A DNA stretch of 64,000 nucleotides from the NCBI GenBank assembly GCA_026874595.1, contig CM049310.1, positions 25,903,058 through 25,967,057 on the forward strand, in the 5' to 3' direction. Every line of letters starts with the position of its first letter. The stretch's first letter is position 1. The position numbers and the translations under genes are program-made. Under the pieces are notes generated by a model. That model was not told where the DNA came from and made no database searches. It saw only the letters and a list, made by a program, of their open reading frames with translations. This DNA is from Sipunculus nudus (lineage: Eukaryota > Annelida > Sipuncula > Golfingiida > Sipunculidae). Of this stretch, positions 21,621-44,781 are shown piece after piece.

Positions 21621-21708
21621 CAGTAAAACCTTTGAATAACGGACACTGACGGGACCCGACATTTTGCCTACAATAAGGAGGTGCCCTAAGTAGTGAAGTT
21701 AAGATTTT
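21621..21708 (+). mobile_element. pogo/Tigger-like terminal sequence, copy 2
   Basis: Same TA-flanked CAGTAAAACC end as at 19672, carried by the tandem duplication. Confidence 0.45.
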
Positions 21709-22515
21709 TGGACCTACTTTCTTGCAATCATTCGAAAAAAAACTTGTTGCTAAATATGAGGCAGGGGTCTTATATTAACACAGGACAAAAAAGTATTGAA
21801 GAAGTATATATAGTATAGTATAGTATAGTATCCATATAGTAAATTAGAAAAAATATTTTGAAAGCAATCTAAAGCTAATCAGCATTAAGGGATTTGGACT
21901 CGTTAAAGATTTCTATAACAAACTTGCTTAAATAAGGACTTCCGTTACAATATATGAGTGCTTAATAGCTCGCACTAAATGTAAAGGATATATCCTGTAA
22001 TAAATGTCAGAGTGGTAATATATTAGAAGTTAGTCAGAATGCCTGGAATTGAAAAATATTTAAGCCACACCAGGTTCACTAACCATGGGCCGAAGAAGGA
22101 CCTATGCCGTCAGGGGTTAACTACGCCGTTGTTAGCAGCCATGGACACAAATGTGATAGGTTAGAAAAAAGACGCTAACTTTAACTATGCAAAAATTTAA
22201 AGAGTTTTTACATACTGATCTGGAAGTGTAAGAAAATAATACAGTTTGGAGGAGCAAATGGTTAATAGAGAGCCTGTTATTCACTGAGAGAAAAAACAGG
22301 TCTCTGTAAGATGAAATCAGAAAACTACAAGCAAGAAAACAAGAGATACAAAGGGAACATGGTACAGTTAAAACGAAACTTAATGATATATAACGGGATT
22401 CTCGAGAATATATTATCAGACGTTTTTGTATACCTGAACGAAATGTCAGAAACTGTTAAAGAATAGACACAAAAAACCATCAAAGAAAACAAATATTCGG
22501 ATATTTGAGCAATGG

Positions 22516-22713
22516 GTGATAACTGATCTCAGGCTACACCAGCAAGTCAGTATAGAGAAAGTTGACGATTGCATATCGTGTGTATTCCAACGGGGGGGGG
22601 GGTGGGGGGGGGGGGGAAGAAGTCTGTGCTATCAAGCGTTTTCCACCGCAGTGCAAAGTGACCGATACCTCGAAGAACATTCCGTTGTGCTGGTGATATC
22701 TGCAATGTGATGG
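22516..22713 (+). pseudogene. RecQ-like helicase exon, copy 3 (compensated frame, Lys to Arg)
   Basis: A 2-bp AT insertion (GCATATCG instead of GCATCG) and a G-run of 11 G, T, 13 G together restore one open frame through RSLCYQAFSTAVQSDRYLEE to VISAM and stop. The Walker A lysine reads as Arg (AGA), which would abolish ATP binding in known helicases. No ATG of the copy 1 type is present. The open frame is probably accidental. Confidence 0.6.
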
Positions 22714-23566
22714 TTAAATATTGGGGGAATTCCGCAGAGACAACACCGCCTTGTTGCCAAACCTGACCGGCAACCGCGGTTTAATGCAGCGGGTAGTGTA
22801 GCGAATAGTTAAGCATAGCGTCACCGCTGCTTATGGAGCGTACATATGCATAATGTTGTCAACTTATGAATTCCCGGTATCGCTGCGCTAAAACGAGTTG
22901 AATGCTGGATCTATTTAGATGCTGTATTTATAGATCCTGTTTCATACTTCCTGGAAAAGTATTACCCCCGAGTCTTATCAAAGCTTTGATTTAGTTCTGA
23001 ATGACCACATCTAAGAGTCTGTGTGAACATTATAGAAAGTTGATACCACCTGCAGTTCTTGGGGTTAGCAAACCTTCAAGGTACAGCTCTGTCTTTTAAA
23101 ATTAGGGTTAATGATGTTTCGGTGTCGATAATGTTTTTATCGGGAACATTAGTTTTGTTGTCTGCAGGCGCGTTTACAGTATAAAAGAATTTGTACCACA
23201 ACAGATCAAACATATTTAGGCAATCCTTTATCAGAACGAAGGTTTTCAAAGAACTTGGCACGGATCATTGTCGTTTGACAGAACCTTGTCTCGAAACCAT
23301 ATGTGAGTAGGAGAAAGGCGCCTCTTTATATGTGAAGGCGGGATATGTCAAAAGCTAAGCATATCAGCGTTAATAACAATTCTTTGCATCAGTATCAGCA
23401 ATTCACACAGCATCAGAGAGAAAATTTAAATCCTTAAAAATAATGGAAGCGGAGAAATTTATCGATAGTGAATAAAGTCTTGCGGTTAATACTTTTAATA
23501 TTTCATAATATATCCATCTATATTTTTCAAGCACCGTGGGCTCTATCATCGTTTATTAATGAATTA

Positions 23567-23654
23567 CAGTAAAACCTTTGAATAACGGACACTGACGGGA
23601 CCCGACATTTTGCCTACAATAAGGAGGTGCCCTAAGTAGTGAAGTTAAGATTTT
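23567..23654 (+). mobile_element. pogo/Tigger-like terminal sequence, copy 3
   Basis: Third copy of the TA-flanked CAGTAAAACC end, nearly identical to that of copy 2. Confidence 0.45.
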
Positions 23655-24770
23655 TGGACCTACTTTCTTGCAATCATTCGAAAAAAAACTTGTTGCTAAA
23701 TATGAGGCAGGGGTCTTATATTAACACAGGACAAAAAAGTATTGAAGAAGTATATATAGTATAGTATAGTATAGTATCCATATAGTAAATTAGAAAAAAT
23801 ATTTTGAAAGCAATCTAAAGCTAATCAGCATTAAGGGATTTGGACTCGTTAAAGATTTCTATAACAAACTTGCTTAAATAAGGACTTCCGTTACAATATA
23901 TGAGTGCTTAATAGCTCGCACTAAATGTAAAGGATATATCCTGTAATAAATGTCAGAGTGGTAATATATTAGAAGTTAGTCAGAATGCCTGGAATTGAAA
24001 AATATTTAAGCCACACCAGGTTCACTAACCATGGGCCGAAGAAGGACCTATGCCGTCAGGGGTTAACTACGCCGTTGTTAGCAGCCATGGACACAAATGT
24101 GATAGGTTAGAAAAAAGACGCTAACTTTAACTATGCAAAAATTTAAAGAGTTTTTACATACTGATCTGGAAGTGTAAGAAAATAATACAGTTTGGAGGAG
24201 CAAATGGTTAATAGAGAGCCTGTTATTCACTGAGAGAAAAAACAGGTCTCTGTAAGATGAAATCAGAAAACTACAAGCAAGAAAACAAGAGATACAAAGG
24301 GAACATGGTACAGTTAAAACGAAACTTAATGATATATAACGGGATTCTCGAGAATATATTATCAGACGTTTTTGTATACCTGAACGAAATGTCAGAAACT
24401 GTTAAAGAATAGACACAAAAAACCATCAAAGAAAACAAATATTCGGATATTTGAGCTTGGAGAACAAGATGGATGCCACTGAGAACACAACTAGGAGAAG
24501 AAAACCAAGTGCTCTTTTGCACATAACTGTAAACTTCACAGCAAGCCGGAGCGACTATAGTACAACCAGACGTCCGAAAGAATGAGATATGGTTTTTGGA
24601 GCGGGAGAGACAAAGTGGATGTTATTTTTTTTTTATCTTGGGGGATACACTTGATAAGGGACGTGAACTTACATTGTTGTGATGTCTCCTATACATATAT
24701 TTCAGAAGCAACTGCTCTGTAGAACCTGGAAGACGGAAATGCATTGCTGATTAGTACATATGAACAAAGC

Positions 24771-24842
24771 GAAGACCGGGCCTCGAACAAGCGACCGTGT
24801 TCCTATAAGTCCTATGCTCTACCACAGAGCCATAAACACCTG
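24771..24842 (-). repeat. tRNA-like sequence (pseudo-tRNA or SINE head)
   Basis: On the minus strand there is an A-box-like block, TGGCTCTGTGGTAGAG (24832-24817), and a B-box-like block, GCTTGTTCGAGGCC (24792-24779), spaced as in a tRNA gene. The anticodon arm (GGACTTATAGGAAC) does not pair and the acceptor stem is poor, so it is not a working tRNA. A tRNA-derived SINE head or a decayed tRNA copy fits best. Confidence 0.45.
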
Positions 24843-24849
24843 TTGAAAA

Positions 24850-26867
24850 TAAGGAGGGAAATGCGGATATTTATGTCTGTACAAAAGAACTTCATATCAT
24901 TCATTGAGTATTATAGTAAAATAGCTAAACAGCAAAAAAAATGTGACTGGTAAAACAAGTTTGTGGTAAATTCAGCACAGGATGCGAATGAAACAATATG
25001 ACAAAAGCCAAAATGAACTGGACGTTTAACAGGAAATTAAGCTTAGAGGTTCCATGATTCTGTTTAACACCAAAAGCGTGGCTGTCCTAGGCGTGGCCAC
25101 AGAAGAGTTACGTAACAAACATTCAGTGAGACAACCGTCAATTATAACAGTAATAAAGATTGCAAAAGATATTTTCTCCTTTGACGGTTTTATTTATGTA
25201 GGATTTCCTCAGTGCTGTGTCTATTGGAGACAGTTTTAAACTCATCTGAAAGGTTATTCAATGATTATTTCCTGTGAAGGAATGTTCTTACGTAGTTAGC
25301 AGATACAGAGGGGTGGGCCCAGGATTATGTAAAACCGTCTTGGGTACTAATAAAGTATTGGTAATTTTTTAACCACTCCGTGCTTATACAGGACAACTCT
25401 CTAAAGCTATCTGGACTGAAGATGTAGCAGAAATGCCGTGGGTTGGAAAATCGAGAAATCTATCTCATTCGGGAAAAGTCTATATATTTTTTAGACCATA
25501 TATAAAAATGAAAGTACTGCTTGTAACATTTGGAAATAATGGCAATGCTAGCTTATTATATAAAAATTGAACGGAATGCATACATCGCTGACTTCTCATG
25601 GTTGACGCTAGAACGATACAGAGTTAAATGGCCGTCAAATGGATTAACTGGCTTGTGAGTGGTGAACATCTTTTTGCACTGTGCTGTAAATCAATGAACA
25701 AAACGTTCTGAGGACGAACAAGGAGAACTGGTGAACAGTTCTCTGCAAAAAAGGCGTCATAGTTGAATGGGTCGGCATGAAAAGGGTAATGGTTTTGTTG
25801 TTGTCAAGGATATAAGAATTGTATATTAATAACGCCTTTGTATATACTAATGTAATTATCCAGTGTAACTTTTCAAATGATAATTTTATTAGCTGTGGGT
25901 TAGAAAAAGTCTAGAAGGGAACTATTTAAGACAAAATCATTTTTATTTCAATCATTTTAATTTCCAAAAAATGCAAGAAAGAGTTTTAACATATTTTCAT
26001 CACGAAAAGACACCTTAACCAAATGAGGCTCTCTCTCTCTTTCTCTCTTTCTCTTTCTCTCTCTCTCAAACTCTAAAAACAGGAAATCCGAATTCCTTTG
26101 AATGCCCCCCCCCAATGTTTGCATTCACTCATTTGCCCTTATTTCGAGGTTCATTCTTCCATAACTAACCGCATATTTGTTAACATTCCCAGTTGAGGTT
26201 TCTGTACCCTGATCATGTGCCGATTCCACACCAAAATCTTTCATTGGCAATCTTCCCTTAAAATTTCACCAGATTCTGTTCATTATTGCATGAGTTATGT
26301 TGTGAACAATTATACAAACACACACAAACACACACACGAACGGGCATGAACGCATACCCTCCTGCATGGCGGAGACTAACAGTCATGTTTGTATTGTCCG
26401 ACAAACAGGACGTACCCCGTCGAATTGTTTGCCCCACACAAACAGAATCCCAAATAACCTGGACGCATGTTGGTCTTAATTATTCTTGAAATCAAAGGAG
26501 AGTAGATTCTTCAAATTCAAATTATGGTGCCGGAGAGAGACAGGAAAAACGGATAATATTGAAAATCAATTAGGCAAAATGATATGGACATACATGATAA
26601 GGATGTAGAACTTAAAAAAAAACTTTACTTTAAGCCCTACACTAAATGTGTAGAGTAAAAAGGACCACCCAATGTCTGATAAAGTTGAGAAGTGGAAAAC
26701 GGGAGATTATAGTTAAAAAAAAAACATATATTGTCTTTCATGATGCCCGTCCATCACCATATGTTACTATAGTACAAATATTTTCATCTGTTTTCTGCAT
26801 GTTTGCATGAGGAAGAGTACAGAAGCCAATTACTGCAACCTAAAATGTCCGTCTTTGCAGGCTGTAT
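24850..26867. other. No gene recognised; CT-rich tract at 26030-26068
   Basis: Intergenic sequence downstream of the protease gene on its minus strand. It contains a CTCTCTTT-type tract and a short poly-C run (26106-26112). Short frames at 25054-25239 and 26286-26489 show no motif. Confidence 0.4.
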
Positions 26868-38047
<11,180 letters not shown>

Positions 38048-38087
38048 ATTAAATAATCACCGGCCAGTTTGTCCTGAAGGCACACAG

Positions 38088-40490
38088 AGGATGCATATAT
38101 CAGTACTAGAAGATGCATAATACAGTATTAGTGGATGCATATTACGGTATTAGAGGATGCATATTACAGTATATATTAGAGGATGCAGTTACAGTGTTAG
38201 AGAATGCATATTACAGTATTAGTGGATGCATATTACAGTATTAGAGGATGCATATTACAGTTTGAGTGGATGCATATTACAGTATAAGTGGATGCATATT
38301 ACAGTATTAGAGAATGCATATGACAGTTATTGGATACACATTACAGTATTAGAGAATGCATATTACAGTATTAGAGGATGCATATAACAGTATTAGAGGA
38401 TGCATATAACAGTATTAGTGGATGCACATTACAGTATCAGAGGATGCATATTACAGTATTAGAGGATGCACTTTACAGTATTAGAGGATGCATATAACAG
38501 TATTAGAGGATGCATATTACAGTATTAGAGGATGCATATAACAGTATTAGAGGATGCACTTTACAGTATTAGATGATGCACATTACAGTATTAGAGGATG
38601 CATATTACAGTATTAGAGGATGCACTTAACAGTATTAGAGGATACATATAACAGTATTAGAGGATGCATACAACAGTATTAGAGGATGCATATAACAGTA
38701 TTAGTGGGTGCACATTACAGTATTAGAGGATACATATTACAGTATTAGAGGATGCACTTTACAGTATATATATTAGAGGATGCATATAGCAGTATTAGAG
38801 GATGCATATTACAGTATAAGAGGATGCATATAACAGTATTAGAGGATGCATATAACAGTATTAGTGGATGCACATTACAGTATTAGAGGATGCATATTAC
38901 AGTATTAGAGGATGCACTTTACAGTATTAGAGGATGCATATTACAGTATTAGAGGATGCATATTACAGTATTAGAGGATGCATATAACAGTATTAGAGGA
39001 TGCATATAACAGTATTAGTGGATGCACATTACAGTATCAGAGGATGCATATTACAGTATTAGAGGATGCACTTTACAGTATTAGAGGATGCATATAACAG
39101 TATTAGAGGATGCATATTACAGTATTAGAGGATGCATATAACAGTATTAGAGGATGCACTTTACAGTATTAGATGATGCACATTACAGTATTAGAGGATG
39201 CATATTACAGTATTAGAGGATGCACTTAACAGTATTAGAGGATACATATAACAGTATTAGAGGATGCATACAACAGTATTAGAGGATGCATATAACAGTA
39301 TTAGTGGGTGCACATTACAGTATTAGAGGATACATATTACAGTATTAGAGGATGCACTTTACAGTATATATATTAGAGGATGCATATAGCAGTATTAGAG
39401 GATGCATATTACAGTATAAGAGGATGCATATAACAGTATTAGAGGATGCATATAACAGTATTAGTGGATGCACATTACAGTATTAGAGGATGCATATTAC
39501 AGTATTAGAGGATGCACTTTACAGTATTAGAGGATGCATATTACAGTATTAGAGGATGCATATTACAGTATTAGAGGATGCATATTACAGTATTAGAGGA
39601 TGCACTTTACAGTATTAGAGGATGCACATTACAGTATTAGAGGATGCATATTACAGTATTAGAGGATGCACTTAACAGTATTAGAGGATACATATAACAG
39701 TATTAGTGGATGCATATTACAGTATTAGAGGATGCATATTACAGTTTGAGTGGATGCATATTACAGTATTAGTGGATGCATTTTACAGTATTAGAGGATG
39801 CATATAACAGTATTAGTGGATGCATATTACAGTATTAGAGGATGCATATAACAGTATTAGAGGATGCATATTACAGTATTAGAGGATGCATATAACAGTA
39901 TTAGAGGATGCATATAACAGTATTAGAGGATGCATATTACAGTATTAGAGGGTGCATATTACAGTATTAGTGGATGCATATTACAGTATTAGAGGATGCA
40001 TATTACAGTTTGAGTGGATGCATATTACAGTATTAGTGGATGCATATTACAGTATTAGAGAATGCATATGACAGTTATTGGATGCACATTACAGTATTAG
40101 AGAATGCATATTACAGTATTAGAGGATTCATATGACAGTATTAGAGGATGCATATTACAGTATTAGAGGATGCATAATATAGTATTAGAGCATGCATATT
40201 ACAGTATTAGAGGATGTATATTACAGTATATTAGAGGATGCATATAACAGTATTAGAGGATGCATATAACAGTATTAGTGGATGCACATTACAGTATTAG
40301 AGGATGCATATTACAGTATTAGAGGATGCACTTTACAGTATATATATTAGAGGATGCATATAACAGTATTAGAGGATGCATATTACAGTATGAGAGGATG
40401 CATATTACAGTATTAGAGGATGTATATTACAGTACTAGAGGATGAATATTACAGTATTAGAGGATGAATATTACAGTATAAGAGGATGTA
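38088..40490. repeat. 22-bp minisatellite with 600-bp higher-order period
   Basis: About 105 copies of ATTAGAGGATGCATATAACA + GT with recurrent variants (CATATTAC, CACTTTAC, CACATTAC, TTAGTGG). About 580 bp (38401-38980) recurs exactly 600 bp later (39001-39580); single mismatches appear just outside. Some units have an extra TATATA. Lies directly upstream of the candidate first exon of the protease gene. Confidence 0.95.
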
Positions 40491-40495
40491 CAGTA

Positions 40496-40825
40496 CACTG
40501 TTAGAAGAAAAGGTATTTTAATAGGTAGGGAAGGGGTATTTTAAGTGTCCAAATACGAATACCCTTTCTAAGGTATTTTGAAATACACATTTTTATGAAA
40601 TACCTTATTAAAGGTATTTCAGAAATACGTTTAATAAGGTATTTTATAAAAGGGTATTTCAAATACCTTTAAAAGGGTATTCGTATTTGGACACTTAAAA
40701 TACCCTTACATTTAAAAAGGTATTTTATAAAAGGGTATTTTAAAATACTTAAAATTTGGTATTTGTGTTTGGACACTTAAAAAACCCTTTTCATACCTAT
40801 TAAAATACCCTTTCTTCCACCAGTG
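40496..40825. mobile_element. TA-flanked palindromic MITE
   Basis: 330 bp bounded by TA (40494-40495 and 40826-40827). Ends CACTGTTAGAAGAAAAGGTA and, inverted, CACTGGTGGAAGAAAGGGTA; the inverted similarity runs about 68 bp (through AAGTGTCCAAA). The middle is made of GGTATTT/AAATACC palindromes, so a single strand would fold on itself. No transposase. TA duplication suggests a Tc1/mariner-type partner, though CACTG ends also occur in CACTA elements. Confidence 0.75.
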
Positions 40826-41245
40826 TATACATATGAAAGTTCTTATATAATTTCATCATGTACTTTACAATACCACCTGTTTTATATACACATTATTCAC
40901 GATATCGTTATCAACGACCTGAATAAATTACACTATAATTTTACCTTTCAGTATTTCCATATTATCTCTGCGTTCTTTATACTTGACCCACCCATTGCCT
41001 GTCAAGCCGCGTCCGGTTATGTATGACCGGCCCTGCATACATGTGAAAGTTCTTATATAATTTTTATCATGTACTCTACAATACCACTTGTTTTATATAC
41101 ACATTATTCACGATATCGTTATCAACGACCTGAATAAATTACACTATAATTTTACCTTTTCGGTATTTCCATATTATCTCTGCGTTCTTTATACTTGACC
41201 CACCCATTGCCTGTCAAGACGCGTCCGGTTATGTCTGATCGGCCC
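40826..41245. repeat. 210-bp tandem duplication
   Basis: GAAAGTTCTTATATAAT at 40835 recurs at 41045, and similarity continues through ATTCACGATATCGTTATCAA to CCCACCCATTGCCTGTCAAG. The second copy leads into the next minisatellite. Confidence 0.85.
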
Positions 41246-42275
41246 ACTGCCTGTTAAGGTGCGTCCTGTTATGCCCTGCTCCCAAACGGCTTGTCAAGCT
41301 GCGTCCTGTTATGCCCTACTCCCTGAAGGCCTGTCAAGCTGCGTCCTGCTATGCCTGGCCAACCCACTGCCTGTCACGTCTCGTCCTTTATACCTGACCC
41401 ATTCTCTGCCTGTCACACGGCGTCCTTTTATACTTGACCCGCCCTCTGCCTGTCACTTTGCCCCTTTTTATTTGCCCCGCCCACTGCCTGTCACGCCGAC
41501 TCCTTGATTACCTGACCCACCAACTTCTAGTCACACCGCTTCCTGTTATACTTTACCCGTCTACTGTTTGTCACGCTGCGTCCTGTTATGCCTGCCGAGC
41601 CCACTACCTGTTACGCTTTGTCTTTTATACCTGACCCGCCCGCTGCCTTTCACATGGCATCCTTTTATACTTGACACGCCCGCTGCTTGTCAGGCCCCGC
41701 TTTTTTATATTTGCCCTACCCACTGCCTGTGACGTTTTGTTATTTTATACCTGACACGCCCGCTGCCTGTCACGCCCCGTCCTTTATACCTGACCCATCC
41801 GCTGCCTGTCACACATCCACACGTCCTATTATACTTGACCCTGACATGGTCTGAGACGCCGTTTCCCTTTTAATACTTGACCCTCCCGCTGCCTGTCACG
41901 CCCCGTCCTTTTATATTTGCCCCGCCCACTGCGTGTCACTTTCTGTCCTTTTATGCCTGACTCGCAAACTGCCTGTCAAGCTGCGTTCTTTATACCCGAC
42001 CCTGCCCACTGCCTGTTAAGCTGCGTTATAACTGACCCACTCGCAGCCTTCTGTCACCTCTTAACCCCCCCCCCCCCCCCTCCCGAGGGAGTTCCCTGTC
42101 ACGCCGTGCCCTGTTTTATCTGACCAAATCGCTACCTGTGTTGTCATACTTGATCCGCCCGCTGTCTGTCACTTAGCGTTTTGTTACCCCTATTACCGCC
42201 TGTCAGTTCTATAATATACATACTGCCTGTCAAGCCGTGTCAATCAAGCCTGTGACATACCTACTGCCTTAAAGT
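41180..42275. repeat. Minisatellite 2, unit about 44 bp
   Basis: About 24 diverged copies built on CCGCCCACTGCCTGTCACGC + CGTCCTTTTATACCTGAC. Length varies by a few bases from unit to unit, and a poly-C run lies at 42065-42080. Frames such as 41259-41507 are products of the repeat. Confidence 0.88.
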
Positions 42276-43237
42276 TATCGTTCCACGCGTTCCATTTAAG
42301 TTATTTTCATTGAACGTTAATGGAAGGAAGGATACTAGGCATTTGTTTCAAAATATGTTTGAAGTCAGTATCAGCTTTTTTTCCATGAACTTTAGTGGAT
42401 AAACGTGGAATGATGGGATATGGGTTGAATCAATTCGAGACGGGCCTGGATATGAAACCAAATGTTGGCGGGGATACCAGCGCTCTGTCAGTGCTTTCTA
42501 GTTTTTTTTGTGTTTTATCAAGATTTAAAAACACCAGTAATTTATATCTCCATATATATTTTTGTTACCGGTCAACCTGTTTAACTCGTGTAGGACCCGC
42601 CTTTGTCATTGCCCGGGCAGGTTGTTTGTACCAGAGACTTTACTGCCCTGGTGTCACAATCCTGCCCTTTGAAAACGATCACAAAGTTATAAAATGCAGA
42701 AAATTAATAGCGTATATGCAAAGGCGGCGCTTTTGTATGGGTCTCTCTGTGAATGGAAGAGAGGCTGATTTGGAATGATTACAGGCCAGTAAGGAGCGAC
42801 TCTGTCACGTACGACACGTTTATTATGCAGGTCCGGGGTCCTTGGGCGTACTTCGTTTGGTGCCACCCGTCCACAGCGCGGGTCATTAAGGGTGAACTGA
42901 ATCGTACTAGAATACACGGGATCATGACACCAACAAAAATACCCCGGAACTTAACACACGAAAGTGAATCTCATATTTCAACCGCTGTGCACGTGAGTGG
43001 TTAGAGCAAATAAAATCGTGCTAAATATATAAACTACTACATGTATGTATCTGTTTTGTTAAGGAAAAACAACTGTATTTAGGAAATCGTTGTTTAGTTT
43101 AGTCCTGCGGAATATATGTGCTATAGTATTGTATATATAAGTATATAAGAGATTAGTGGAGTAAAAGTAACAGAGTATGGTATAATTAAAAAGTAGTGTG
43201 AGACCACACATATACCGCCGCCAGGCTCCTAATCAAA
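42276..43237. other. Unassigned; GC-richer 42570-42990
   Basis: Overlapping frames on both strands at 42395-42778, 42687-42917 and 42753-43004 reflect higher GC, but no motif, signal or splice pattern is convincing. Confidence 0.3.
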
Positions 43238-43243
43238 TTTTAT
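43238..43243 (-). terminator. Poly(A) signal after a candidate terminal exon
   Basis: AATAAA on the minus strand, about 80 bp past the TAG at 43326-43324. Confidence 0.4.
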
Positions 43244-43323
43244 TGTGTGCTACACAGCTAATGTGTGTGACGGTTCACCAACACCACTGATGGATCACAG
43301 GTGAGCTGCAGAACAAAGGAGGG

Positions 43324-43394
43324 CTAGTCAATGTCTATGACCTCGTCAGGATAAAGAGATTGCCCTAAAATTCGTTCATGACACTTATCGTATG
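43324..43394 (-). CDS. Candidate terminal exon of an unrecognised gene
   Basis: Acceptor CCTGTTTGCAG, then a frame entered in phase 1 reading YDKCHERILGQSLYPDEVID and ID, then TAG. A poly(A) signal follows. The peptide is not recognised. Good splice context, reasonable composition and the signal support it; shortness is against it. Confidence 0.35.
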
Positions 43395-43660
43395 CTGCAA
43401 ACAGGTAAACCGACAAAAGTAACCAACCAAGAATAGAAAGTAATTTCTCGTCTCTGGCGGAGTCGGTATGGGTCGGTATGTGTCATCTAGCATACAGGGC
43501 CTTGCATATCAATATTAATGAAGCTTACTACAGTCACATATGTATCCTCCATGGTGCAGTATTTTATAGTATGAACTAACATAGTAGCCTGTTATAGCCT
43601 ACCATGATATATAGTATACAAGTTAACAGATTATGGAATGGTGAAGACGTGTGGTATGGC

Positions 43661-43695
<35 letters not shown>

Positions 43696-43705
43696 CATAT
43701 ATATA
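43661..43705. repeat. AT microsatellite
   Basis: About 32 bp of TA repeats, then AAAGC and more TA. Confidence 0.9.
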
Positions 43706-44070
43706 TAAGGTATGAATACTGTATAGTAGTAGACTGGGGTGGAGTATGGTTTGGTATGTTATCTCACTGTACATCATATATAGCACTTCAGTCTAATTAA
43801 GGGGCTTTATATCATAACGTGACTTAGTACAATAACAATTGTACCAGTTCCAAACAGTGCATAGTTTGGTTAGGCGGCACGCAGATACCAAGACCGTGTA
43901 ACATTTTGCCAAGTGTGCTACAAAAATATCGCATAGAATCTAATACTAATCATAACCCGTTTTTGGAGAAGGGCGTTTCACTTTTACGACAAATTTCTAT
44001 CGGGCCTATTTATGTAATATGTTTTTAAGTAACGCTGTGAATGGGCAGGCTGACCTATTTACGAACTCAC

Positions 44071-44149
44071 TTCTTGTCGTAATAGAGGTCTGTCGTGAAA
44101 GTCAGATCGTCATACAGCGGGATAACATCATACTTATCAAAGAAATGTA
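44071..44149 (-). CDS. Candidate internal exon (unrecognised)
   Basis: 79 bp between an AG at 44151-44150 and a strong donor GTGAGT, phase 1 to 2. Reads HFFDKYDVIPLYDDLTFTTD then LYYDKK. Aromatic and Asp-rich, protein-like, but not assigned to a family. It does not join in frame to the terminal exon at 43394, so another exon would be needed. Confidence 0.28.
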
Positions 44150-44781
44150 CTTGCCATGAACATCAGGAAAGGAGTTGAGCTGTACAGAAGAAAAGTTTGT
44201 TTGCGTGTCAAGACAAAATGACAATTGCATGTCGCTCTACAGATATTTTCAAATATTTTGCGCTTTTTTGTGCCCAAGTAGTCATATTTAAAGCTATAAA
44301 GTTACTGAATAAATGCCAAATAGTCAGATATGTTAAAACACAAAATGCATAGGGCGTTTATAAATATAAAAACACGAATATGCAGGACTGGATGATTCAC
44401 ACATGATATACGCTAAAATAACATATGCAGGGTAACCTTATGTAACAAACCGAATACATTAAATCTGGTTTTAAATGCGTAGGTGTTTTAATTTACAAGT
44501 ATAGATACATTTTTCGGCATATTACACTACTTTCCAATAAACGATTTGTTATGGTCTGCCAAATCAAAACAAAGCTGTATTGCATTTTGCTATTGTCAAA
44601 TTGAACAAAAGTCGTAGTTCGACGCTACATGAATTTCGTCAGTCTATGAAATGTCGGATTAAATTTGATCTATTTAACTTATATTTTACTACATGTATCT
44701 CTTCAGCCTAAGAATATCCCCCGCTTTACGATTACCCACAACCTGACCAAGAACAGTAACATTCTACATGATATTCTCAGC

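Larger units (their letters stand above)
18626..24455 (+). repeat. Tandem triplication of a 1.94-kb unit
   Basis: Three head-to-tail copies: about 18626-20560, 20561-22510 and 22511-24455 (offsets 1936 and 1949 bp, measured at GTGATAACTG). The joint between copies is GATATTTGAGC followed by AATGGGTGATAAC; after copy 3 the sequence changes to TTGGAGAAC. Copies 2 and 3 agree almost base for base over about 1.6 kb and share changes absent from copy 1, so copy 3 arose from copy 2 (or the reverse) recently. The unit starts inside the RecQ-like exon and ends in a segment with possible LINE ORF1 likeness. Confidence 0.93.

Noticed and set aside
21130-23261. Two identical 61-codon minus frames at 21130-21315 and 23076-23261
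   Set aside because: They are identical only because of the tandem duplication; no motif, and the copy 1 equivalent is interrupted.
41259-42123. Frames with repeating PLPVT motifs
   Set aside because: They follow the 44-bp minisatellite unit and have no start, splice or domain support.
42395-43004. Protein-coding gene in overlapping frames
   Set aside because: Frames on both strands of similar length, no motif, and no splice or poly(A) context.
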